DNA from: Limnomonas spitsbergensis
Lineage: Eukaryota > Chlorophyta > Chlorophyceae > Chlamydomonadales
Assembly (NCBI GenBank): GCA_037349105.1
Contig: JAYJMM010000106.1
Coordinates: 1,984,001 to 2,048,000 of the forward strand
Length of the DNA stretch: 64,000 nucleotides
Reading direction: 5' to 3'
Shown here piece after piece: positions 35,501-47,500 of the stretch. The first letter of the stretch is position 1. Every line of letters starts with the position of its first letter. Position numbers and translations under genes: made by a program. Below the pieces are notes generated by a model. That model made no database searches, was not told where the DNA came from, and saw only the letters and a list, made by a program, of their open reading frames with translations.

Positions 35501-38500
35501 TCGCTTTGTGTCACGGCATGCGCATGGTGACGGTGTCCCACCTGCTCTATTGCCCAGGCTGCCGCCCCACTGATTGGATGCGTTACATGAGTTAAAAGGG
35601 AGTGACATGGCCCCTCGTCGCTCCGTGTCACGGCATGCGCATGGTGACGGTGTCCCACCTGCTCTATTGCCCAGGCTGCCGCCCCACTGATTGGATGCGT
35701 TACATGAGTTAAAAGGGAGTGACATGGCCCCTCGTCGCTCCGTGTCACGGCATGCGCATGGTGACGGTGTCCCACCTGCTCTATTGCCCAGGCTGCCGCC
35801 CCACTGATTGGATGCGTTACATGAGTTAAAAGGGAGTGACATGGCCCCTCGTCGCTCTGTGTCACGGCATGCGCATGGTGACGGTGTCCCACCTGCTCTA
35901 TTGCCCAGGCCGCTGTCCCGCTCATTGGATGCGTTACATGAGTTAAAAGGGAGTGACATGGCCTCTCGTCGCTCTGTGTCACGGCATGCGCATGGTGACG
36001 GTGTCCCACCTGCTCTATTGCCCAGGCTGCCGCCCCACTGATTGGATGCGTTACATGAGTTAAAAGGGAGTGACATGGCCCCTCGTCGCTCCGTGTCACG
36101 GCATGCGCATGGTGACGGTGTCCCACCTGCTCTATTGCCCAGGCCGCCGCCCCACTGATTGGATGCGTTACATGAGTTAAAAGGGAGTGACATGGCCCCT
36201 CGTCGCTCTGTGTCACGGCATGCGCATGGTGACGGTGTCCCACCTGCTCTATTGCCCAGGCCGCCGCCCCACTGATTGGATGCGTTAAGTGAGTTAAAAG
36301 GGAGTGACATGGCCCCTCGTCGCTCCGTGTCACGGCATGCGCATGGTGACGGTGTCCCACCTGCTCTATTGCCCAGGCCGCCGCCCCACTGATTGGATGC
36401 GTTACATGAGTTAAAAGGGAGTGACATGGCCCCTCGTCGCTCCGTGTCACGGCATGCGCATGGTGACGGTGTCCCACCTGCTCTATTGCCCAGGCCGCCG
36501 CCCCACTGATTGGATGCGTTACATGAGTTAAAAGGGAGTGACATGGCCCCTCGTCGCTCCGTGTCACGGCATGCGCATGGTGACGGTGTCCCACCTGCTC
36601 TATTGCCCAGGCCGCCGCCCCACTGATTGGATGCGTTACATGAGTTAAAAGGGAGTGACATGGCCTCTCGTCGCTCTGTGTCACGGCATGCGCATGGTGA
36701 CGGTGTCCCACCTGCTCTATTGCCCAGGCTGCCGCCCCACTGATTGGATGCGTTAAGTGAGTTAAAAGGGAGTGACATGGCCTCTCGTCGCTCTGTGTCA
36801 CGGCATGCGCATGGTGACGGTGTCCCACCTGCTCTATTGCCCAGGCTGCCGCCCCACTGATTGGATGCGTTAAGTGAGTTAAAAGGGAGTGACATGGCCT
36901 CTCGTCGCTCTGTGTCACGGCATGCGCATGGTGACGGTGTCCCACCTGCTCTATTGCCCAGGCCGCTGTCCCGCTCATTGGATGCGTTAAGTGAGTTAAA
37001 AGGGAGTGACATGGCCCCTCGTCGCTCTGTGTCACGGCATGCGCATGGTGACGGTGTCCCACCTGCTCTATTGCCCAGGCTGCCGCCCCACTGATTGGAT
37101 GCGTTAAGTGAGTTAAAAGGGAGTGACATGGCCTCTCGTCGCTCTGTGTCACGGCATGCGCATGGTGACGGTGTCCCACCTGCTCTATTGCCCAGGCCGC
37201 TGTCCCGCTCATTGGATGCGTTAAGTGAGTTAAAAGGGAGTGACATGGCCCCTCGTCGCTCTGTGTCACGGCATGCGCATGGTGACGGTGTCCCACCTGC
37301 TCTATTGCCCAGGCCGCTGTCCCGCTCATTGGATGCGTTAAGTGAGTTAAAAGGGAGTGACATGGCCCCTCGTCGCTCCGTGTCACGGCATGCGCATGGT
37401 GACGGTGTCCCACCTGCTCTATTGCCCAGGCTGCCGCCCCACTGATTGGATGCGTTAAGTGAGTTAAAAGGGAGTGACATGGCCCCTCGTCGCTTTGTGT
37501 CACGGCATGCGCATGGTGACGGTGTCCCACCTGCTCTATTGCCCAGGCCGCCGCCCCACTGATTGGATGCGTTACATGAGTTAAAAGGGAGTGACATGGC
37601 CCCTCGTCGCTCCGTGTCACGGCATGCGCATGGTGACGGTGTCCCACCTGCTCTATTGCCCAGGCTGCCGCCCCACTGATTGGATGCGTTACATGAGTTA
37701 AAAGGGAGTGACATGGCCTCTCGTCGCTCTGTGTCACGGCATGCGCATGGTGACGGTGTCCCACCTGCTCTATTGCCCAGGCCGCTGTCCCGCTCATTGG
37801 ATGCGTTACATGAGTTAAAAGGGAGTGACATGGCCCCTCGTCGCTCTGTGTCACGGCATGCGCATGGTGACGGTGTCCCACCTGCTCTATTGCCCAGGCT
37901 GCCGCCCCACTGATTGGATGCGTTACATGAGTTAAAAGGGAGTGACATGGCCCCTCGTCGCTTTGTGTCACGGCATGCGCATGGTGCCGGTGTCCCACCT
38001 GCTCTATTGCCCAGGCCGCTGTCCCGCTCATTGGATGCGTTACATGAGTTAAAAGGGAGTGACATGGCCCCTCGTCGCTCCGTGTCACGGCATGCGCATG
38101 GTGACGGTGTCCCACCTGCTCTATTGCCCAGGCCGCTGTCCCGCTCATTGGATGCGTTACATGAGTTAAAAGGGAGTGACATGGCCTCTCGTCGCTCCGT
38201 GTCACGGCATGCGCATGGTGACGGTGTCCCACCTGCTCTATTGCCCAGGCTGCCGCCCCGCTCATTGGATGCGTTAAGTGAGTTAAAAGGGAGTGACATG
38301 GCCCCTCGTCGCTCCGTGTCACGGCATGCGCATGGTGACGGTGTCCCACCTGCTCTATTGCCCAGGCTGCCGCCCCACTGATTGGATGCGTTACATGAGT
38401 TAAAAGGGAGTGACATGGCCCCTCGTCGCTTTGTGTCACGGCATGCGCATGGTGCCGGTGTCCCACCTGCTCTATTGCCCAGGCCGCTGTCCCGCTCATT

Positions 38501-41500
38501 GGATGCGTTACATGAGTTAAAAGGGAGTGACATGGCCCCTCGTCGCTCTGTGTCACGGCATGCGCATGGTGACGGTGTCCCACCTGCTCTATTGCCCAGG
38601 CTGCCGCCCCACTGATTGGATGCGTTACATGAGTTAAAAGGGAGTGACATGGCCCCTCGTCGCTCCGTGTCACGGCATGCGCATGGTGACGGTGTCCCAC
38701 CTGCTCTATTGCCCAGGCCGCCGCCCCACTGATTGGATGCGTTACATGAGTTAAAAGGGAGTGACATGGCCCCTCGTCGCTTTGTGTCACGGCATGCGCA
38801 TGGTGCCGGTGTCCCACCTGCTCTATTGCCCAGGCCGCTGTCCCGCTGATTGCCGCATCCGGGTTGCTGATAGCGGCCACCACCTCGGCGCTAGCTCCGG
38901 CATCCACCAGGGCCATCGCTATCGTTGAGCTGTAGGAGGCCATTGAACCTGCGATACATTTCAGCTAAACGTCAGCTACGACAGTTACTTGTCAGGTACA
39001 CCTTCGCACTGGGGCCAGCATCCACCCGGGTTGTGGTAGTGACACACACTGTTTATTTCAGGGAGTGTCAGCTACAATTCACCTACACCTTGGCACTGGC
39101 ACCAGCATTCACCTGGGTGAAGGCACCGAGACACTATTATATCAAAGTGCTTCAGCTACGCCTCAGCTACACCTCAGCTACGTGTCACATACATCTTGGA
39201 ATTGGCGTCAGCATTCAGCTGGGCCAAAGCACTGTGATACGACTATTACAGGGTGCTTCAGCTACCTCTCAGCTACACCTCGGCTACATGTCATCTTCAT
39301 CTTGGAATTGGCGTCAGTATTCAGCTGGGCCAAAGCACCGAGATAAACGACTATCTCAGGGTGCTTAAGCTACAATTCCGCTGCATTACAGCCCAAGGAT
39401 TGGGGGCATGGTGCAGCCTTCCCTGCTGCTTGTGTCAAGTTTTGGACCTTTGGGCCTGGAGGTGGCATGGCCGGCGGCCCCCATAGTTCGAGCAGCGCGA
39501 AATGAATGACACCAGGAGGATGTACCTGCCGTCAACATCCCCAGCAGCGCCCCAGATACCTTCTTTCCTGTCTAACAGCCTCGCCAAGCGGGACACACAT
39601 GCACTGATTTAATGAGTACCGGTAAATACGAAAAAACGGAAAATAAGCGGAGTGGCGGTGCTGTTTTGTCGCCCCTCAGGTTTTTACCTCAGGCCAGGGA
39701 GAGGCGGACAAAATGTGGATACGCGGTATACCGTACTGTAGATTTGCTTTGCCTCCCCTCATAATTAACGCTGTTTTGGGTTTTGAGGGATACATGAAGA
39801 TATGAAGTATCAATTGGCGATGCCAGTTTTCAGTCAGAGATCGATAGTTTTGGTCGAAAGTTTGCCCTGACGGCAGCATTAAAAAGAAATCGTTTTTGTA
39901 TGCCCGAGGGCAGGCAAATCAAATCTATCGTATACCGTAATAGCATTTATATATACATGCATGTGTGTGTGCTTATCAACACGGTGTGGCATCCCCAATC
40001 AGATACATTTTGGAACGGAGGCTCGCAATCAAAAACAAAAAATTACCGGCGCCTGCAAGCGTCATCCCCGTCAGCGTCCTTGAGGCGCTAAAAAGCCCTT
40101 CCCCCAGGACGTTCATGGAAAGTTCTTTAAAGAAAAAGCTGAAAACACAATAACCAATACTGGTACCTGCAATCTTATCCCCGTCTGTGTCCTAGAGGCG
40201 CAAGAAAAACCTTCTCCAGGGCGATCAGGGAGGTTATTTTAAAGGAAGATGCAAGAAAACTTCTCCAGGCCGAAGTTATTTTCAATAAAGCTGCACAAAC
40301 AATCATGTATACTAGTACCTGCAATCATCATCCCCGTCAGTGTCCCCGAGGCGTTCCCCTTCTCCAACACAATAAACTGCCGCAAGCAGCCGGGAGCGCC
40401 ACTGGAGGAGACCATGGCTGCTAGCTCAGGGGTCTTCTGGACCATCTGCAGCGGGAACAGAGCGGGGCAGAGTGGAGAGTGGGAGGGACAGGGAGGGGCG
40501 GGGCGAGGCGGGGCGAGGCGGGGCGAGGCGAGGCGGGGCAGAGTGGGGCTGGAGGAGACCATGGCAGCTGGCTCAGGGGTTTTCTGCACCATCTGCGGTG
40601 GGGACGGAGCGGGGCAAATTGGAGAGTTGGAGGGACAGGGAGGGGCGGGGCGAGGCGGGGTGGAGCAGGGCTGGATGAGACCATGGCTGCTAGCTCAGGG
40701 GTCTTTTGGACCATCTGCAGCGGGAACGGAGGTGGGCAGAGTGGGAGGTGAGAGGGACATGGAGGGGCGGGGCATAGGCGGGGCGAGGCGGGAGGCGTGG
40801 GGCTGGAGGAGATAATGGCTGCTAGCTCAGGGGTCTTATGAACCATCTGCGGTGGGGACGGAGCGGGGCGGGACATTGTGGAGTGAGGGAGGGGCGGGAC
40901 AGGGAGAGGCTGGGTGAGTCTGAGCTGGACGGTTGCGGAATGGGGCTGGAGAGAATGATGGCTGCTAGCTCAGGGTTCTTCTGAATCATCTGCAGCGGGG
41001 ACAGAAGCAGAGCGGGGTCGAGTGGAGAGTGGGAGGGACAGGGCGGGGTGGGGCAGGGCGAGGCGGGGCGGAGTGGGGCTGGAGGGGATCATTGCTGCTA
41101 GCTCAGGGGTCATCTGAATCATCTGCAGCGGGGACAGAAGCGGGGCGGGGAAGAGTGGAGAGTGGAAGGGACGATTATGAGCGGGGCAGGGGCGAGGTAA
41201 ACTAGGCGGTTGCTGAGTGGGGCTGGAGGAGACGATGGCCGCTAGCTCAGGGATCCTATGAACCATCTGCGGCGGGCAAAGGGCTTTGGTCAGATTTCTC
41301 AACCTGGGGCCCTTCTGCCTTAGCAAATGCAACCCACCTTGCAATTCCATGTTAACCCTAAACCCACTGACCCTCCCTGCTGTAAACCTTCAACCTTCAA
41401 CCCACCTGACCATTCTACCCCCATGGCCCTTCTTGCGTACTCCCTGAGCTCACGTGGTTGCACATCATGCCCAAGCCCTCTGCCCACTAAATCCCTCAGC

Positions 41501-44500
41501 CCACCTGCAGCAGTAGTGCCGCAGCGTTGCGCCTAATGGCGGGCGTCATCTTGTCGGTCAGAGCCTGTACCGTGGCCTGCACAACGCCTGTGTTGGCCAC
41601 CTGCAAAAACAGGCGTCAGGATTCAGATCTGTCAGATCTAGCTGGCGTCCTTTTGTCGGCCAGAGCCTGCACTATGGCCTGCACTGCGCCTGTGTTGGCC
41701 ACCTGCAAATCAGGCGTCAGGCTTCACATCTAAACAGGCGTCAGGCTCCAGATCTATCGGATCTAGCAGGCCTCAGGTCTGTCAGATCCACCAGGCTCCA
41801 GATCTATCAGACCTACCAGACATCACATATATCGGATCTATCAGGCATCTTCAGATCTATCCCATTATTACGCTTCAGATCTATCACATGGATTAGGCTT
41901 CATATCTACCGGATCCACCTGGCATCATGTGGGGTGTCCCAGGCATGCCCACCTGGTTGGCCAGCTCCTCGTGGTGGACGCAGACTTGGCTGAGCGTGTT
42001 GAGGGCGGCGGCCTTGAGGTCAGGCGGCGTCAACGAGCCGCGCACCTTTTAGGAGAGGTTAGGTTAACGGGTTCAGGGTTAAGGCTGGTACTGAGAGGCG
42101 TGGAGAAGAAATAAACGTGGCTGAGCGTGTTGAGGGCGGCGGCCTTCAGATCTGGAAGCGTCAACCAGCCGCGCACCAGTTGAACAGGAAGGGGGAAGGC
42201 ACCGGGGAGCGTGGAAAAGAAAGCTGAAAGGTCAGGAGGCGTCAATCAGCCATGCAACTTGGGAGAAAACTCCAGTCCCTTCAGTCCCCAAGCTTGGTTT
42301 TCAAAACTTGGAATGAACAAATTTTGAGCCCACAGCTTTCAGGCGCCACTGCGACCTTCAAGCTGCCCCCCCTCCTCCCTTCACGTCCATTATGCATGCG
42401 AGAGGTTCCAACGCAACGTGTCCTCCTCCTCCTCTGCGTGCTCACCGTCCATGTGAGCGGCTCCAGGGCCTTGTGTTCCACAATCGCCTCGGCCATGTCC
42501 CTCACCCCCTGAGTGGCATAACACCCCCTACCTGTCTCCCCCGCACTCTCACCGTGTGTTTGAGAGGTTCTGTTCCACATACGCCACAGCCAGCTGCCAG
42601 CTGCATGCAGCCATGCCTCTCAGTAGTACCACGACTCTAGCACCCCCTCTTAATTCCTCCGCATGCTAACCATTCATGTGAGCGGCTCCAGGCCTTTTGT
42701 TCCACATACGCCACAGTCAGCTGCCAGCTGCATGCAGCCATGCCTCTCAGTAGTGCCACGACACTAGCACCCCCTCTTAATTCCTCCGCATGCTAACCAT
42801 TCATGTGAGCAGCTCCAGGCCTTTTGTTCCACAATCGCCTCAGTCAGCTGCCAGCTGCATACAGCCATGCCTCTCAGTAATGCCACGACACCCACCGCTA
42901 CAGCACCCCACGCCATAGCACCACCCCCTCTCAATCCTCCCGCATGCTCACCATCCGCGTGAGCGGCTCCAGGGCTTTTTGCTCCACAATTGCCTCGGCC
43001 AGCTGCGGGCTGCATGCTGCCACGTTCCCCAGCGCACCAACGATGGCCTTGACGAGGCCGTTGGGCGACCCTGGGCTCAATAACAGGGCCACTAGTGTGG
43101 ACAGCAGCTGCGAGCAAGTGTGAAATAAGACCCAGGTTTTAGTACTGGACGAGGCCGTTGGGTGACCCTGGGCTCAATAGCAGGGCCACTAGTGTGGACA
43201 GCAGCTGCAAGCAAGTGTGAAATAAGACCCAGGTTTTAGTTCTGGACGAGGCCGTTGGGTGACCCCGGGCTCAATAGCAGGGCCACTAGTGTGGACAGCA
43301 GCTGCAAGGAAGTGTGAAATAAGACCCAGGTTTTAGTACTGGACGAGGCCGTTGGGTGACCCCGGGCTCAATAGCAGGGCCACTAGTGTGGATAGCAGCT
43401 GCAAGCAAGTGTAAAATAAGACCCAGGTTTTAGTACTGGACGAGGCCGTTGGGTGACCCCGGGCTCAATAGCAGGGCCACTAGTGTGGACAGCAGCTGCA
43501 AGCAAGTGTGAAATAAGACCCAGGTTTTAGTTCTGGACGAGGCCGTTAGGTGACCCCGGGTTCAATAGCAGGGCCACTAGTGTGGACAGCAGCTGCAAGC
43601 AAGTGTAAAATAAGACCCAGGTTTTAGTACTGGACGAGGCCGTTGGGTGACCCCGGGCTCAATAGCAGGGCCACTAGTGTGGACAGCAGCTGCGAGCAGG
43701 GATGAAATAAGACCCAGGTTTTAGTACTGGACGAGGCCGTTGGGTGACCCTGGGCTCAATAGCAGGGCCACTAGTGTGGACAGCAGCTGCAAGCAAGTGT
43801 GAAATAAGACCCAGGTTTTAGTACTGGACGAGGCCGTTGGGTGACCCCGGGCTCAATAGCAGGGCCACTAGTGTGGACAGCAGTTGCTAGCAGGGATGAA
43901 ATAAGACCCAGGTTTTAGTACTTCTTGAGGTTGGTCTATATTCAGCATGTTCACCAATGTGGATAGCAGCTGCAAGCAAGTGTGAAATAGGGCCAAGGGT
44001 TAAGGGTCTAGATTTTAGTAGTGGTTGGGGGGGCGGTCTATATCAAATCAGCAGGGCCACCAGTGTGGATATCAGCTGCAAGCAAGCGTGTAGGGATAAG
44101 GGTAAAGGTTCCATGATTTGAACATGGTTGGGATGCGTGTTTTAACCTGGATAAGGTACCTGGTCTCCCGCGTGGTCAGCAGCTGCAAGCAAGTATAAAA
44201 AAATGATTGAGGGTCAATGATGTGGGAGAAGTTGAGATTGGTTAAGATCAATGCAGCTGGGCCACCAGGGTGGACAGCGGTGGCAAGCTAGTATGGAGGA
44301 AGGCTCTGGATGAATGATTGAGAATTTAGAAATGGTTTTGTTTTGTTTTGTTTAGATCTTTTAGGCATGGCCCCCATGGGGCCAGAGGCACTACAGGCAC
44401 GAACTGTGAATGATTATGTATAATGCCTTCCTTAAAGCTGATAACGTCAAGGGTTTGTCCACATCAGACAGGGTTCAAGGTTTGTCAATATCGGATATGT

Positions 44501-47500
44501 TTAGGGTTTGTCTATATCTGATAGGGTTTAAGATCAGTCTATAGCAGATAGGGTTCAGGGTTCGTCTTTACCTGATAGGGTTAAAATTGTACTGGTGTGT
44601 TCCCAGGATTTTTTAATTGTGCGTAGGGTTTCTCATAACCTCCTGCCCCACTCCTACCTCATGCTCTCCTCCTAGTTCTACATCCCCATCTACCTCCTGC
44701 CTCCTCCTAATTTTACTCTCCCCCACCTCCTGTCCCTCTTCTACCTCCAGGTCCCCCCCTCGCACATTGCTCTCCCAAACCTTCCGCCCTCCTCCTGCCT
44801 CTTCATTGCAGATGATGGTGGCATGCTGGACGCTGCTGCGGATCAATGAGTCCAGCGCATGCACTGCACCCTCCTAGCACACATTTCCCCCACCCCTCCG
44901 TCCCCCTCACACCTCCCCTTCCCCTCTCATCTCCCTCCCCCCTCCTACCTCCTGATTGCAGATGATGGTGGCATGTTGGACACTGCTGCAGAGCATTGAG
45001 TCCAGCGCACGCACCGCACCCTCCTAGCATAAGTTCCCCCCAAACCTCCTGTCCCCCTCCCCCCTCCCCTCCCCCCTCTCCCCTCCTACCTCCTGCCCCC
45101 CACCCACCTCCCGACCCCCTCCTACCTCCTGCCCCCCACCCACCTCTCGACCCCCTCCTACCTCCTGCCCCCCTCCCACCTCCCGACCCCCTCCTACCTC
45201 CTGCCCCCCTCCCACCTCCCGCCCCCCTCCCCCCTCCCCCCTCTCCCCCCCCCTCTCACCTCCCGACCCCCTCCTACCTCCTGCCCCCCACCCACCTCTC
45301 GACCCCCTCCCCCCTCTCCCCCCCCCTCTCACCCCCCGCCCCCCTCCCCCCTCCCCCCTCTCCCCCCCCCTCTCACCTCCCGACCCCCTCCTACCTCCTG
45401 CCCCCCACCCACCTCCCGACCCCCTCCCACCTCCCGCCCCCCTCCCCCCTCTCCCCTCCTACCTCCTGCCCCCCACCCACCTCCCGACCCCCTCCTACCT
45501 CCTGCCCCCCACCCACCTCTCGACCCCCTCCTACCTCCTGCCCCCCTCCCACCTCCCGACCCCCTCCTACCTCCTGCCCCCCTCCCACCTCCCGCCCCCC
45601 TCCCCCCTCCCCCCTCTCCCCCCCCCTCTCACCTCCCGACCCCCTCCTACCTCCTGCCCCCCTCCCACCTCCTGCCCCCCTCCCCCCTCTCCCCCCCCCT
45701 CTCACCCCCCGCCCCCCTCCTACCTCCTGCCCCCCACCCACCTCCCGACCCCCTCCTACCTCCTGCCCCCCACCCACCTCTCGACCCCCTCCTACCTCCT
45801 GCCCCCCTCCCACCTCCCGACCCCCTCCTACCTCCTGCCCCCCTCCCACCTCCCGACCCCCTCCTACCTCCTGCCCCCCTCCCACCTCCCGCCCCCCTCC
45901 CCCCTCCCCCCTCTCCCCCCCCCTCTCACCTCCCGACCCCCTCCTACCTCCTGCCCCCCTCCCACCTCCTGCCCCCCTCCCCCCTCTCCCCCCCCCTCTC
46001 ACCCCCCGCCCCCCTCCTACCTCCTGCCCCCCTCTCACCCCCCGACCCCCTCCTACCTCCTGCCCCCCACCCACCTTCCGACCCCCTCCTACCTCGTGCC
46101 CCCCACCCACCTCCCGACCCCCTCCTACCTCCTGCCCCCCTCCCACCTCCCGACCCCCTCCTACCTCTTACCCCCCTCCCACCTCCTGCCCCCCTCCCCC
46201 CTCCCCCCTCTCCCCCCCCCTCTCACCTCCCGACCCCCTCCTACCTCCTGCCCCCCTCCCACCTCCTGCCCCCCTACCCCCTCTCCCCCCCCCCTCTCAC
46301 CCCCCGCCCCCCTCCTACCTCCTGCCCCCCTCAAACCTCCCGTCCCCCTCCCCCCTCTCCCCCCCCCTCTCACCTCCCGACCCCCTCCTACCTCCTGCCC
46401 CCCTCCCACCTCCCGACCCCCTCCTACCTCCTGCCCCCCTCCCACCTCCCTCCCCCCTCCTACCTCTTCATTGCAGATTATGGTGGCATGTTGGACGCTG
46501 CTGCGGATCAAGGAGTCCAGCGCACGCACCGCACCCTCCTTGACAGGAGGAGATGCAGAAGCGCTGAGCAGCTGGTTCAGGAGGGGAGGCAGTGCACCTG
46601 CAGCAACAGGGTGGGACGGCTCAGGGTTCAGGGTTTATAACAGCAGGGGTTAAGGAATTGGGGTTCAGGGTTTATAACAGCAGGGTATAACTTGACCGTA
46701 ACTTGACCGTAACTTGGCCGGTTTAAAGTTAAGGGTTAACAAAACAGCAGGGTGGGAGGGCTCAGGATATAGGGTTTATAGCAGCGGGGGACAAGGGTTT
46801 AAGGGAGACGTTTTGTAATATCATGAGGGGAGGGTATAAGGGGTAGGGTTTTCAAAAGCTGAGCCTATCTTTAAAATAACTTCAAAATAAAAACACAGTG
46901 AAAAGTATAAAAACAACGCGTTCGGTGGGTGGGAGGAAGTGGTAGGGCCCAGGCTAAGAGGCGAGGAGGTAGGAGGTAGGAGGGGAACGGCAGATGGTAA
47001 GATCACACGCCTCCCCACACCTGTCACCCCCTACATCTGCCCCACGCTCCTTCATCCTGTCCTCCAACCCTCACCCGCCGCCCCCCACCAGCCGACCTCC
47101 CTTCGCACCTTCCTTCCCCCCCCCCCCCCCATCGTGGCGCTCTGCTACAACGTTGAATATGGATTAGAGTATCATAGTGTTTAGAGCCCCGCCTCCCTCA
47201 GCACTTTCAGCGTCTCCTCCATATAACCTCAAGATACCATACACTGTCCATTAAATAGGAGTACAGCATATACATCTGTATAACCTTAGCCTCAGTAGCA
47301 TCCAGGGACGCGACACCCATCCATCCTACTCCCAAGCTCACCCCACAAGCCAACTCCCTCCGCCGCACCCTTCAAACCCTCCTTGCCCCACCCCCATGTC
47401 TCTCCCCTCTGTATCCATCTTGCCTCTTGGCTCATCCCTATCTACCACCGCGCAGACCCCCTCCCCCCCTCACCTGCTGCCATGACCTTCTGAGCAGTGT

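Noticed and set aside
34691..38767. Second 1,358-codon minus-strand frame over the 117-bp array
   Set aside because: It is the alternative frame of the same array and does not join exon 9 of PF16; only the other frame does.
44996..46653. Pro-rich plus-strand and Gly-rich minus-strand ORFs
   Set aside because: Low-complexity pyrimidine/purine sequence inside PF16 intron 4; composition alone keeps the frames open.
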